Below, piece by piece: positions 53,858-62,372 of a stretch of 64,000 bases of DNA. Made by a program: the position numbers and the translations under genes. Source of the DNA: Alteromonadaceae bacterium 2753L.S.0a.02 (GTDB taxonomy: Bacteria; Pseudomonadota; Gammaproteobacteria; Pseudomonadales; Cellvibrionaceae); contig VISH01000002.1 of the NCBI GenBank assembly GCA_007827375.1, positions 3,435,001 through 3,499,000 of the forward strand, written 5' to 3'. How positions within the stretch are numbered: the first letter of the stretch is position 1; the number at the start of each line of letters is the position of its first letter. The notes below the pieces were generated by a model. It made no database searches, was not told the origin of the DNA, and saw only the letters and a list, made by a program, of their open reading frames with translations.

Positions 53858-54601
53858 TCAGGGGCTTAAACTGGCATCTTCAATCACATCGCCAGTTTTT
53901 TTATTTATAATGACTATTCCATCAGCAACTTTTCCTATTAGTGGCAAATAACCAACGGCTTCCAATTTATTTTCGTACCGACTAATCAAACGTTCGGCTT
54001 GCTGCGCTTTTTTTTCATTGCGCTCAATTAGATTCTTTAACGGTAAAGCATTGGCAGAAGCAACATCACTCTCCTGAGCATAAGCAACATAAAATTCAGG
54101 TCTAAATTGAATATCCGCCCCTTGAGTTACAGCACCTAAAATGATTTGTTCTACGAGTTTTGAATCTTCGGGTAAGGGTGCAGCGACATATTTCGGACCC
54201 CAAAGAGGCAAAGTGTCAAATCCAGGTTTTTTTATTGAGGACAAGTCGTCTTGGCTCAAATCTGATGCATAAACTACGTCGAAGCGCTCCGAGTTATAAA
54301 CAATGAAAACAGGTCGAGCAACAAAAACTGTGTGCATTCCGTAAAACAATGCCGCTGCCTGGAAAACCACAACCGATATAAGATCGCGCTTCAATTCTTT
54401 CTTTTTAGTATTAAAAATAATGAGAGTGATAAATGGGCCTAAAACAACATCAATAGACACCAACATAATAAAAATTTCACCTACGCCACTCACATATGAC
54501 AACGCGCCGGGATACCACACTAGAAAAACTAATAATGCAGCTCCAAGGGCTATTAAAAAGGAGCAACATAAATGAATTGCTGCAGCTTTAAATCGGTTCA
54601 T
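53858..54601 (-). CDS. TfpX/TfpZ family type IV pilin accessory protein
   Basis: A 247-residue membrane protein. Three hydrophobic helices (about residues 11-30, 41-64, 74-91) include LVFLVWYPGAL and DVVLGPFITLIIFN, signatures of the TfpX/TfpZ group that accompanies certain pilin alleles in P. aeruginosa and Xanthomonas. A periplasmic part (~95-247) contains ARPVFIVYNSERFDVVYASDL. These proteins aid surface assembly of their own pilin. It lies between two pilin genes on the same strand. ATG 54601 has only a weak ribosome binding site. Confidence 0.82.
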   Translation of the reverse strand: MNRFKAAAIHLCCSFLIALGAALLVFLVWYPGALSYVSGVGEIFIMLVSIDVVLGPFITLIIFNTKKKELKRDLISVVVFQAAALFYGMHTVFVARPVFIVYNSERFDVVYASDLSQDDLSSIKKPGFDTLPLWGPKYVAAPLPEDSKLVEQIILGAVTQGADIQFRPEFYVAYAQESDVASANALPLKNLIERNEKKAQQAERLISRYENKLEAVGYLPLIGKVADGIVIINKKTGDVIEDASLSP

Positions 54602-54631
54602 TTCTTTCACGGTAGTTATTCCAGATAAAAC

Positions 54632-54660
54632 AAAAACGCCCGCGTTTCGCGGGCGTTTTT
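54632..54660 (-). terminator. Rho-independent terminator after pilA
   Basis: The stem AAAACGCCCGCG/CGCGGGCGTTTT with a short loop is followed by T residues on both strands. It lies 28 bases past the pilA stop and before the accessory gene, so pilA would mostly be a single-gene transcript, with read-through or another promoter for the downstream genes. Confidence 0.9.
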
Positions 54661-54687
54661 AGATTAAAAGAGATACCTAAATTAAAA

Positions 54688-55212
54688 TTAACGGCACTCA
54701 GAAGGAGCGTACTTCGCAGGTAAGGTACCCGCAGTAACGTTACCTAGACCTCGAGCAGTCGCTGTTGCAGTAGTTAAACTACCACACGCCCAGTCGATGG
54801 CTCCAACGGATGTATCTACGGGAACTACCCCTTGCACATTTGGCGAGTAGGTCAAAGTATTTTGGTTGAGCGTTGTAGGAATACCGTTAGCCGCAGTAGC
54901 AGCTATGGAAACCGTGATAGTCCAAGGTGTGCCTTCCGCAATAGCTACGCCATCTACGTACTTCGATCGTAATTCGGCAGCAGCCTGGGCGTTAAATCCA
55001 ACGGCGGCAGCTGTCATACCAGTAATACCATCACTTTGAAACGCCTCACTCATCATAGCTTTAGCTGCGGAACCCGCTAAAATCGCTTCACCAACCTTTG
55101 CTCGAATGGTGTAATCCTGATATGCCGGTAATGCGACCGCAGCCAAAATACCGATAATCGCGACCACAATCATCAATTCAATGAGAGTAAAACCTTGTTG
55201 TACCTTCTTCAT
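54688..55212 (-). CDS. pilA: Type IV major pilin PilA
   Basis: A 174-residue prepilin. The leader MKKVQQG is cleaved before FTLIELMIVVAIIG, with Glu5 present; the N-terminal helix is followed by a beta-rich headgroup with C-terminal cysteine pair (DWAC, SEC). ATG 55212 is preceded by GGAGG at 8 bases, a strong site. It is divergent from pilBCD, as in P. aeruginosa, and flanked by a strong terminator, so it is the likely major pilin. Confidence 0.95.
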   Translation of the reverse strand: MKKVQQGFTLIELMIVVAIIGILAAVALPAYQDYTIRAKVGEAILAGSAAKAMMSEAFQSDGITGMTAAAVGFNAQAAAELRSKYVDGVAIAEGTPWTITVSIAATAANGIPTTLNQNTLTYSPNVQGVVPVDTSVGAIDWACGSLTTATATARGLGNVTAGTLPAKYAPSECR

Positions 55213-55573
55213 GTATATTTCCTCCACAGGAATTTTTTGAATACATACGTCGGCATTCAACAAGCGTACCAAGCTTAATAATGCCGCTAACTTTGGGCTT
55301 AATAATGCTTTAGAGTGGTATTTCCCCTCAGCTCCGTGTGATTCAGCTGACGAAATTTGTCATATTGGTACAATTACCGCCCCTCAGCATTAAGCGCTGA
55401 AAATAGACGAAATGGTGACTGATTACCTAAAAACTTAAAAATTACAGAGGGTTACTGGCCGGAATTAAAAAAAATGGTAAAGTTTAGAGATTAAAGATGC
55501 TTTACTAGTAAATGGGGCGATATTTCGGCGCCGAACGAACCTCTGCAGCGCCTTTTTAACCAAGTGAAAATCT
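55213..55573. other. pilA-pilB divergent intergenic region
   Basis: 361 bases of divergent regulatory DNA. It holds the 12-bp direct repeats described separately and a 9-bp repeat CCCCTCAGC (55324-55332 and 55380-55388). I searched for a sigma-54 promoter (GG and GC separated by 10 bases), as used by P. aeruginosa pilA, and found only one near miss with the wrong spacing. No small gene is evident. Confidence 0.45.
55273..55308 (-). repeat. Two 12-bp direct repeats upstream of pilA
   Basis: GCTTAATAATGC occurs at 55273-55284 and again at 55297-55308, exactly 24 bases apart, 61-96 bases upstream of the pilA start codon. Equal orientation and spacing of slightly over two helical turns suggest paired binding of a regulator. 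Confidence 0.7.
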
Positions 55574-57301
55574 ATGAATAACTCTTACAATCTAAATGGA
55601 CTGGCTAAGCGGCTCGTGAGGGACAACCTCCTTAGCGAGGAAGAGGCTCAGAAGGCATTGGCTGGAGCCGCAAAAGAAAAAACGCCATTAGCCCTTTATT
55701 TAGTCAATACCAGCTCCATAAGTAGTCGTCAAATTGCAGAGTCCGCCTCAGATGAATTTGGCACACCGCTGGTCGATCTCTCGTGTCTGGGGGATAGTAA
55801 CCTGGTTAGAGGGACCGTTGATTCGAAACTGGTTCAAAAACACCATGCTTTGCCATTATACAAGCGTGGAAATCGCTTATTTTTAGCACTCTCCGACCCC
55901 ACGAACCTGCATGCGCTTGACGAGATAAAATTCAACACGGGCTTGAATACTGAAGCACTACTCGCCGAAGCAGACAAACTTAGTTCTGCTATCGAGGCCT
56001 TCCTTAACTCCGAAGAAGAAGGGCTGGGAGACACTCTAGGGGGATTAGACGAAGATGCGTTAGACGAACTGGACATAGAAGCTGTTGACGAAGACAAAAG
56101 GGGCGGAGCAGATGATACCTCAGAGGCAGATGAAGCCCCTATAGTACGCTTTGTAAACAAAGTTCTCCTTGACGCCATCAAAATAGGAGCTTCCGATATA
56201 CATTTCGAGCCATACGAAAAGACTTACAGAGTCAGGTTTAGAACCGATGGCATACTGAAGGAAATGGCCCGCCCCCCGGTCAACCTCTCCACAAGGCTGG
56301 CAGCCCGTTTGAAAGTCATGTCTCAAATGGATATCTCTGAACGACGTGTACCGCAGGATGGCAGGATCAAAATGAAGCTGTCTAAAACACGCGCCATCGA
56401 TTTTCGTGTTAATACATTACCAACACTGTTTGGTGAAAAAGTCGTTCTGCGTATTCTCGATCCATCGAGTGCAAAACTGGGTATTGACGCTCTTGGCTAT
56501 GAAGATACCCAGAAGAAAATGTATTTGGATGCCCTTGCTCAGCCGCAAGGTATGATATTGGTCACCGGGCCAACAGGCTCTGGTAAAACAGTCTCTCTCT
56601 ATACAGGATTAAACATTCTCAATACGACTGAGCGAAACATTTCAACGGCAGAGGACCCTGTTGAAATTAATCTTGAAGGCATTAATCAAGTAAATATGAA
56701 CACCCGAGTCGGGCTTACATTCGCCGAAGCGCTACGGTCGTTTCTGCGACAAGATCCGGATATCGTAATGGTTGGAGAAATCCGTGATTTGGAAACCGCC
56801 GAAATCGCGATCAAAGCCGCTCAAACAGGACACTTGGTTCTATCGACTTTACATACTAACAGCGCCCCGGAGACACTTACTCGCTTATTGAACATGGGAG
56901 TGCCTACCTTTAACGTTGCTACCACTGTTAGCTTGATCATCGCCCAACGCTTGGCCCGAAGACTGTGTTCTGCATGTAAAAAACCCGCCGACGACATCCC
57001 AGATGAAATTCTTAAAGAAGAAGGTTTTGATGAAATCGGGGTCGAAAGAAATGAAATTACTCTTTTTCATCCGGTGGGGTGTGACAAGTGTAACGAAGGT
57101 TACAAGGGCAGAGTTGGTGTTTATGAAGTAGTTCGTATTACCGATGAAATATCCCGCATTATCATGGAGGGGGGCAATTCTATCCAAATTGCCGACGCGG
57201 CCAGAAAATCCGGATTCAACGACTTAAGAATTTCTGCCTTGAGAAAGGCGGCTATGGGCGTGACCAGCCTTGAAGAAGCAAACCGAGTAACCAAGGATTA
57301 A
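55574..57301 (+). CDS. pilB: Type IV pilus assembly ATPase PilB
   Basis: A 575-residue extension ATPase. The N-terminal MshEN-type domain (about residues 1-150) can bind c-di-GMP in related proteins. Then Walker A GPTGSGKTVSLY (~residue 336), Asp box, Walker B MVGEIRDLETAEIA and the His box GHLVLSTLHTNSAPE. A zinc-binding four-Cys region (CSACKKP ... CDKCNEGYKG) lies near the C-terminus. pilC follows after 3 bases. Confidence 0.96.
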   Translation: MNNSYNLNGLAKRLVRDNLLSEEEAQKALAGAAKEKTPLALYLVNTSSISSRQIAESASDEFGTPLVDLSCLGDSNLVRGTVDSKLVQKHHALPLYKRGNRLFLALSDPTNLHALDEIKFNTGLNTEALLAEADKLSSAIEAFLNSEEEGLGDTLGGLDEDALDELDIEAVDEDKRGGADDTSEADEAPIVRFVNKVLLDAIKIGASDIHFEPYEKTYRVRFRTDGILKEMARPPVNLSTRLAARLKVMSQMDISERRVPQDGRIKMKLSKTRAIDFRVNTLPTLFGEKVVLRILDPSSAKLGIDALGYEDTQKKMYLDALAQPQGMILVTGPTGSGKTVSLYTGLNILNTTERNISTAEDPVEINLEGINQVNMNTRVGLTFAEALRSFLRQDPDIVMVGEIRDLETAEIAIKAAQTGHLVLSTLHTNSAPETLTRLLNMGVPTFNVATTVSLIIAQRLARRLCSACKKPADDIPDEILKEEGFDEIGVERNEITLFHPVGCDKCNEGYKGRVGVYEVVRITDEISRIIMEGGNSIQIADAARKSGFNDLRISALRKAAMGVTSLEEANRVTKD

Positions 57302-57304
57302 CCT

Positions 57305-58519
57305 ATGGCAACTGCAAGCTCCGAGCTTTTTATTTACAAAGGAGTCGATAAACGAGGGAACAAAATTAGTGGTGAAGTGACCAGCCAAAGTAGCTCTATG
57401 GCCAAAGCACAACTGCTAAAACAGGGGATTCGTGCCAACGCTGTCAGACGTAAACCAAAGCCGATGTTTGGTGGTGGCAAGAAAAAAATCAAACCAATGG
57501 ACATCGCCTTATTCACGCGTCAAATGGCCACTATGATGAAAGCGGGTGTTCCCCTCGTGCAAAGCTTCGACATAGTAGCTGGGGGCGCCGAAAACAAATC
57601 ACTTGCGGAACTCATAACGGGAATTAAGGAAGATGTTGCTGCAGGCGGAGGGTTTGCGGCTTCGTTGCGTAAACAGCCAAAATATTTCGATGATCTATTT
57701 TGTAACTTGGTCGAATCTGGAGAACAATCGGGTGCACTTGAAACCATGCTTGATAGGATCGCAACCTACAAGGAAAAAACAGAACAATTAAAAGCTAAAA
57801 TTAAAAAGGCTATGACCTATCCAATTGCGGTGATTGTTGTCGCAATTGTAGTAACCGGTATATTGTTGGTTAAAGTGGTTCCACAATTCGCGGAAACTTT
57901 TAGTAGTTTTGGTGCAGACTTACCCGCATTCACGATGTTTGTTTTGCATCTATCAGAATTGGCACAAGCGTATTGGTACATTGTTTTAGGATCATTGATA
58001 GCCTTCTTTGTATCGTTCGGAAAGCTCAAAGAAAAAAGCAAAACCTTTCGAGAGCTAGTCGATAAATACAGCTTAAAAATTCCAATTGTTGGAAATATTA
58101 TTTATCAGTCAATTATTGCGCGATTCGCAAGAACCCTATCAACAACGTTCGCGGCCGGTGTTCCTCTTATTGACGCGCTTCAGTCAGTCGCTGGTGCTGC
58201 CGGTAATTCAATTTATGAAAAGGCAGTGCTTCGTGTGAGAGATGAGGTATCTGCGGGTACTCAGCTCAACGTGGCTATAAACAACACAAAAGTCTTCCCT
58301 GCCATGCTTATACAAATGGCCACCATCGGCGAAGAGTCTGGTGCACTCGATGAGATGCTGGACAAAGTTGCCAACTATTACGAAGAAGCCGTAGACAACC
58401 TCGTAGATAGTCTGACCTCACTTTTGGAGCCAATGATTATGGCTATATTGGGTATTTTAGTGGGCGGTTTAATGATCGCCATGTACCTCCCCATCTTCCA
58501 AATTGGTCAGGTTATATAA
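57305..58519 (+). CDS. pilC: Type IV pilus inner-membrane platform protein PilC
   Basis: A 404-residue GspF-family protein with two cytoplasmic helical bundles, each followed by membrane helices (three in total). Paired repeats: FTRQMATMMKAGVPLVQSFD and FARTLSTTFAAGVPLIDALQ. PilC couples PilB motion to pilin polymerisation. It ends 3 bases before pilD. Confidence 0.96.
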   Translation: MATASSELFIYKGVDKRGNKISGEVTSQSSSMAKAQLLKQGIRANAVRRKPKPMFGGGKKKIKPMDIALFTRQMATMMKAGVPLVQSFDIVAGGAENKSLAELITGIKEDVAAGGGFAASLRKQPKYFDDLFCNLVESGEQSGALETMLDRIATYKEKTEQLKAKIKKAMTYPIAVIVVAIVVTGILLVKVVPQFAETFSSFGADLPAFTMFVLHLSELAQAYWYIVLGSLIAFFVSFGKLKEKSKTFRELVDKYSLKIPIVGNIIYQSIIARFARTLSTTFAAGVPLIDALQSVAGAAGNSIYEKAVLRVRDEVSAGTQLNVAINNTKVFPAMLIQMATIGEESGALDEMLDKVANYYEEAVDNLVDSLTSLLEPMIMAILGILVGGLMIAMYLPIFQIGQVI

Positions 58520-58522
58520 CCT

Positions 58523-59407
58523 GTGGAATTACAGGATTTTATGTCCTCGCCCAGCATATTGCTGGGCGTTGTTTTGTTTATCCTTGCATTCGGCTTGATT
58601 GTCGGCAGCTTCCTCAACGTCGTAATCTACCGCCTCCCCGTCTCCATGCTAAAAAACTGGAAAAAGGAATGCCTGGAGTTTCTGGAGAACAACAAAGACA
58701 AGGACACCGACGAAGGTTCCTTCAACATCGCCTTCCCCGCTTCCCACTGCCCAAAATGTAAAGCCAAGGTTAAACCCTGGCAGAACATCCCTGTTATAAG
58801 CTACTTGTTACTAAAAGGGCGCTGTGCGAGTTGTGGTTGTAATATTTCGCTGCGTTATCCCATCATTGAAATTGTCACTGGCGCGCTCACGGTATTTTGT
58901 ATTTTTCAATTTGGATTAACGGCTCAGGGCGGCCTGGCACTGGTGCTTACATGGGCGTTAATTTCATTGACCATGATCGACATCGATCATCAATTATTAC
59001 CCGATAACATAACTCTCCCGCTGCTGTGGTTAGGTTTGATTGCCAATGCCGTTAACAGTTTCACCGATCTCCACAGTGCACTTTACGGCGCGGTATTTGG
59101 CTACCTCACTCTCTGGTCGGTTTATTGGTTGTTTAAGATTGTCACTGGCAAAGAAGGCATGGGTTTTGGCGATTTTAAATTACTCGCCGCACTGGGTGCC
59201 TGGATGGGCTGGCAGATGCTGCCCTTGATCATTATCCTCTCGTCGTTTGTCGGTGCGGTGATTGGGATTGGCGGCATAATAATTCAGGGGCGCGATAAAA
59301 ACGTGCCCATCCCCTTCGGCCCTTATCTCGCCATCGCAGGATGGATCGCGTTCTTCTGGGGGGATGCGATTAGCAGTGCCTATTTGCAGTTTGCTAAGGT
59401 TGGTTGA
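58523..59407 (+). CDS. pilD: Prepilin peptidase/N-methyltransferase PilD
   Basis: A 294-residue bifunctional aspartic membrane protease that cuts prepilin leaders and methylates Phe1. It has eight hydrophobic segments, a cytoplasmic zinc-binding CPKC/CASC pair and two catalytic aspartates (MIDIDHQLLPD; GFGDFKLL). The GTG at 58523 aligns with the start of P. aeruginosa PilD; an ATG at 58541 with AGGA upstream is the alternative. Its TGA overlaps the coaE ATG. Confidence 0.95.
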   Translation: MELQDFMSSPSILLGVVLFILAFGLIVGSFLNVVIYRLPVSMLKNWKKECLEFLENNKDKDTDEGSFNIAFPASHCPKCKAKVKPWQNIPVISYLLLKGRCASCGCNISLRYPIIEIVTGALTVFCIFQFGLTAQGGLALVLTWALISLTMIDIDHQLLPDNITLPLLWLGLIANAVNSFTDLHSALYGAVFGYLTLWSVYWLFKIVTGKEGMGFGDFKLLAALGAWMGWQMLPLIIILSSFVGAVIGIGGIIIQGRDKNVPIPFGPYLAIAGWIAFFWGDAISSAYLQFAKVG

Positions 59408-60003
59408 TGTTTATTGTTGGTTTAACTGGGGGTATTGGGAGCGGCAAAACCACTGTATCAGATCATTTTCAGGCCCTGGGTATAGCGGTAGTTGATGCCG
59501 ATAGAGTTGCCCGTGAAATTGTTGAACCTGGCTCTGACTGTTTGCAGAAGATTCATAAAAAATTTGGGGATGCGATTTTGTTGCAAGACGGTTCTTTAAA
59601 CCGCTCAGTCTTGCGTACCACCATATTCGAAAATGCCAGTGACCGTGTCTGGCTAGAGCAATTAACCCACCCGCTTATTCGAGATATTATTCTGAAGCGT
59701 CTCAAGCAGGCGCGGAGCCCTTACGCGGTGCTATCTGCGCCCCTGCTCCTCGAATCGGAAGCCTATACGGTAGATCGGGTGTTAGTAGTTGACTTGCCAG
59801 AGACACTGCAGCTCGAGCGCGCTGTAACGCGCGACAGCGCCTCGAGAGCACATATTGAGAAAATTATCGCCAGCCAACTCAGTCGCGAAGCTCGCTTGAA
59901 ACAGGCCGATGATATTGTGGATAATTCACAATCGCTGGAGCACACCCTCGCTCAAGTGGATCAATTGCATCAATACTACTTACAACTTTCCCAAAAAACC
60001 TGA
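59407..60003 (+). CDS. coaE: Dephospho-CoA kinase
   Basis: A 198-residue kinase for the last step of coenzyme A synthesis. P-loop GLTGGIGSGKTTVS, DADRVAREIV, and the LID region HPLIRD are conserved. Start ATG 59407 overlaps the pilD stop; its own stop overlaps the yacG start by one base. Confidence 0.95.
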   Translation: MFIVGLTGGIGSGKTTVSDHFQALGIAVVDADRVAREIVEPGSDCLQKIHKKFGDAILLQDGSLNRSVLRTTIFENASDRVWLEQLTHPLIRDIILKRLKQARSPYAVLSAPLLLESEAYTVDRVLVVDLPETLQLERAVTRDSASRAHIEKIIASQLSREARLKQADDIVDNSQSLEHTLAQVDQLHQYYLQLSQKT

Positions 60004-60200
60004 TGTCTGTAAAAACACTCGCAGTAAAATGCCCCACCTGTGGCAAACAGGTGTTAATGACCAACGATTTTCCCCATCGTCCGTTTTGCAGTGACCGCTG
60101 TAAAACCATCGATTTTGGCGGCTGGGCAGCCGAGCAACACATGATCGAAGGCAACCCTGTTGAGAGTGATGCCTGGTCTGAAGACTCTCCGGAAAACTAA
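60003..60200 (+). CDS. yacG: DNA gyrase inhibitor YacG
   Basis: A 65-residue zinc protein with two CxxC-type pairs (CPTCGK and FCSDRCK) and the FGGWAAEQ motif. E. coli YacG binds GyrB and inhibits gyrase. It ends within the convergent Nudix gene by 4 bases. pilBCD-coaE-yacG is the Pseudomonas gene order. Confidence 0.95.
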   Translation: MSVKTLAVKCPTCGKQVLMTNDFPHRPFCSDRCKTIDFGGWAAEQHMIEGNPVESDAWSEDSPEN

Positions 60201-61153
60201 GTCCCCCAAAACGCAGAAATTGCCGCTATTCCCTGAGCACCGCAAGCTTTAGCTCTCGCGATATCGGCCGTGTCCAAGCCACCCAAGGCGTAGACTGGAA
60301 CTGCAGCTCGCGCACAAAATTCCTGCAACGCCTGCCAGCCCTGCGGCTGCTCATCTGGGTGGCTGGAAGTTGCCTGAACCGCCGAGAAATAAACGAAATC
60401 GACGCCCATCGCCTCCGCTTTTCGCAACTGTTCCAAGTTGTGGCAAGCAGCGCTTACTTGAGTGAAAGGCGTCTTTGCTTCGACCTCACCCAGCAGCTTA
60501 CTGCTTAAATGTACGGCCGTTAACTCGCTCGCCTGCAACAATTCGGTCGACCAGTGAGTGTTGGCGAAAACGCTCACTTCTGAGGTTGGCAGAGAGTTGC
60601 GCAACGCCAGATAGCTCGCCAGGTATTCCTCCTGCGTCAACCAGGGAGCACGGTATTGAATCAGCGAACATTTGTGAATCTCAATCGCTTTCAAACAGTT
60701 CGCCCGAAGATCGGCAAACCCAGCATAGCTCCCGGTAATACAGATTCGATCGGGTAACTGCAGTGCACTCACGATGGGCTTATTGGCCGGGGGGAATTTT
60801 ACGCTTCCAAGCTGAGAAACAGCGACCCAATTGAGTGGCTGCCCCTCGCGGCTCCGCACCTTACCGGTGTAATGGCTTACGACATGAACATCCAGCAACA
60901 CGGTTTTTTCCGGGTAGGTATAGGGTATTTGAATGAGCGGTTCGGAATTTTGCACAACGATACCCAACTCCTCCTCGAGTTCACGAGAGAGCGCTTGTTC
61001 GACGCTTTCTCCTGGCTCGACCTTCCCCCCCGGGAACTCCCAAAACCCAGCGAGATGTTGCCCTGCTTGACGACAGGAAAGCAATACCTGGCCCGCAGGG
61101 TCGACGATTACCCCTACAGCAACATGAATTTGGTTAAGTGCGGTATTCGGCAT
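60197..61153 (-). CDS. Nudix hydrolase fused to thiamine-phosphate-synthase-like domain
   Basis: A 318-residue fusion. Residues 1-130 are a MutT-type Nudix domain with the Nudix box GGKVEPGESVEQALSRELEEELG. Residues ~135-318 resemble ThiE/TenI (KCSLIQYRAPW, VYALGGLDTADIARAKACG, QGIAAISAFW). The Nudix half probably hydrolyses oxidised dGTP; the role of the second half, lacking a clear thiamine context, is unknown. It overlaps argJ by 20 bases on the same strand. Confidence 0.9.
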   Translation of the reverse strand: MPNTALNQIHVAVGVIVDPAGQVLLSCRQAGQHLAGFWEFPGGKVEPGESVEQALSRELEEELGIVVQNSEPLIQIPYTYPEKTVLLDVHVVSHYTGKVRSREGQPLNWVAVSQLGSVKFPPANKPIVSALQLPDRICITGSYAGFADLRANCLKAIEIHKCSLIQYRAPWLTQEEYLASYLALRNSLPTSEVSVFANTHWSTELLQASELTAVHLSSKLLGEVEAKTPFTQVSAACHNLEQLRKAEAMGVDFVYFSAVQATSSHPDEQPQGWQALQEFCARAAVPVYALGGLDTADIARAKACGAQGIAAISAFWGT

Positions 61154-62351
61154 TGATGGTCACATATTCATGAGAAAGATCTGTCGTCCACAGGGTTTCA
61201 GATTGCTGCCCACGCCCCAAATCTACACGTATTGTGAATTCGGGTTGGTTGAATACGGCTTGACCTGCTGCCTCTGTGTAACCCGGTGCACTACCACCAT
61301 CGGCAACGATTTGAACCTGATCCAGCCACACCCTTACTTGGTTAGCGTCGAGACTTTCCACCCCAGCGTAACCAATTGCAGCAACAATTCGCCCCCAATT
61401 GGGGTCGGATGCAAACAATGCCGTTTTGATGAGCGGCGAGTGCGCAATGGCATAGGCAACCTTTAGACACTCAGAATTGGTCGCTCCTCCTTCAACACAA
61501 ACAGTCACAAACTTTGTTGCGCCCTCGCCATCTCGTACGATTTGTTGTGCCAGAGATTGGTAAATCTCACAAATTGCATCACGCAGAGTTATGAAATTTT
61601 CGGAATCTGGAGAGGTGATTTCGGTGTTACCCGCACAACCTGTTGCCATCAACATACAGGAGTCATTGGTGGAGGTGTCGCCATCGATAGAGATACGGTT
61701 GAAGGAACGATTAGCCGAATAACGCGATATTTCGTCCAGCATTGGTGCTGAAACCAGAGCATCGGTCGCGATGTAGGCCAGCATGGTTGCCATATTGGGC
61801 TTAATCATACCTGCCCCCTTTGCCATGCCTGTGATCACCACATCTTTGCCACCCAGCGAAACGATGGCACTTGCGAGCTTCGGGCGTGTATCGGTCGTCA
61901 TAATCGCCCTCGCCGCCGTCTCCCAGCCCTCGGTACAAAGACTTTCGAATAATGCCGGCACAGCGTTAACGATTTTATCAGCAGGTAACAAATTCCCAAT
62001 TACACCGGTGGAAAATGGCAGCACCGCCTCAGGTGCTACATCACCTTGCCGCGCCACCGCCGCCATTGTTTTCTGGGCTGCGGCAATACCGGCATCTCCG
62101 GTACAGGCATTGGCATTCCCCGAATTTATCAACAAGTAACGGGGGTTTGCGCCAAGGTTTTTACGACAAAGCATAACCGGCGCTGCACAGAAAGCATTTT
62201 GCGTGAAAACTCCCGCCACCCGAGTTTGTTCCGCTAACTCAATTAACACGCAATCCATGCGTTTGGCGACCTTCACACCCGCCGCAGCCACTCCCAGCCT
62301 TACACCATCAACCGCATGCAATTGCGGTAACTGAAATTCGCCAACAGCCAT
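61134..62351 (-). CDS. argJ: Glutamate N-acetyltransferase / amino-acid acetyltransferase ArgJ
   Basis: A 405-residue arginine-pathway enzyme of the self-cleaving Ntn type. The autocleavage site is the ATMLAYIATDA segment (Thr nucleophile, about residue 191) preceded by KGAGMIKPNM. SGNANACTG and SGDTSTND-like SIDGDTSTNDS are also family segments. It transfers acetyl from N-acetylornithine to glutamate. It lies 21 bases after secA. Confidence 0.95.
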   Translation of the reverse strand: MAVGEFQLPQLHAVDGVRLGVAAAGVKVAKRMDCVLIELAEQTRVAGVFTQNAFCAAPVMLCRKNLGANPRYLLINSGNANACTGDAGIAAAQKTMAAVARQGDVAPEAVLPFSTGVIGNLLPADKIVNAVPALFESLCTEGWETAARAIMTTDTRPKLASAIVSLGGKDVVITGMAKGAGMIKPNMATMLAYIATDALVSAPMLDEISRYSANRSFNRISIDGDTSTNDSCMLMATGCAGNTEITSPDSENFITLRDAICEIYQSLAQQIVRDGEGATKFVTVCVEGGATNSECLKVAYAIAHSPLIKTALFASDPNWGRIVAAIGYAGVESLDANQVRVWLDQVQIVADGGSAPGYTEAAGQAVFNQPEFTIRVDLGRGQQSETLWTTDLSHEYVTINAEYRT

Positions 62352-62372
62352 AATTTTCCGCCAGCCTATGGG

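Noticed and set aside
55213..55573. Sigma-54 promoter for pilA
   Set aside because: The best GG/GC pair has 9 bases between instead of 10 and lacks the TTGC context.
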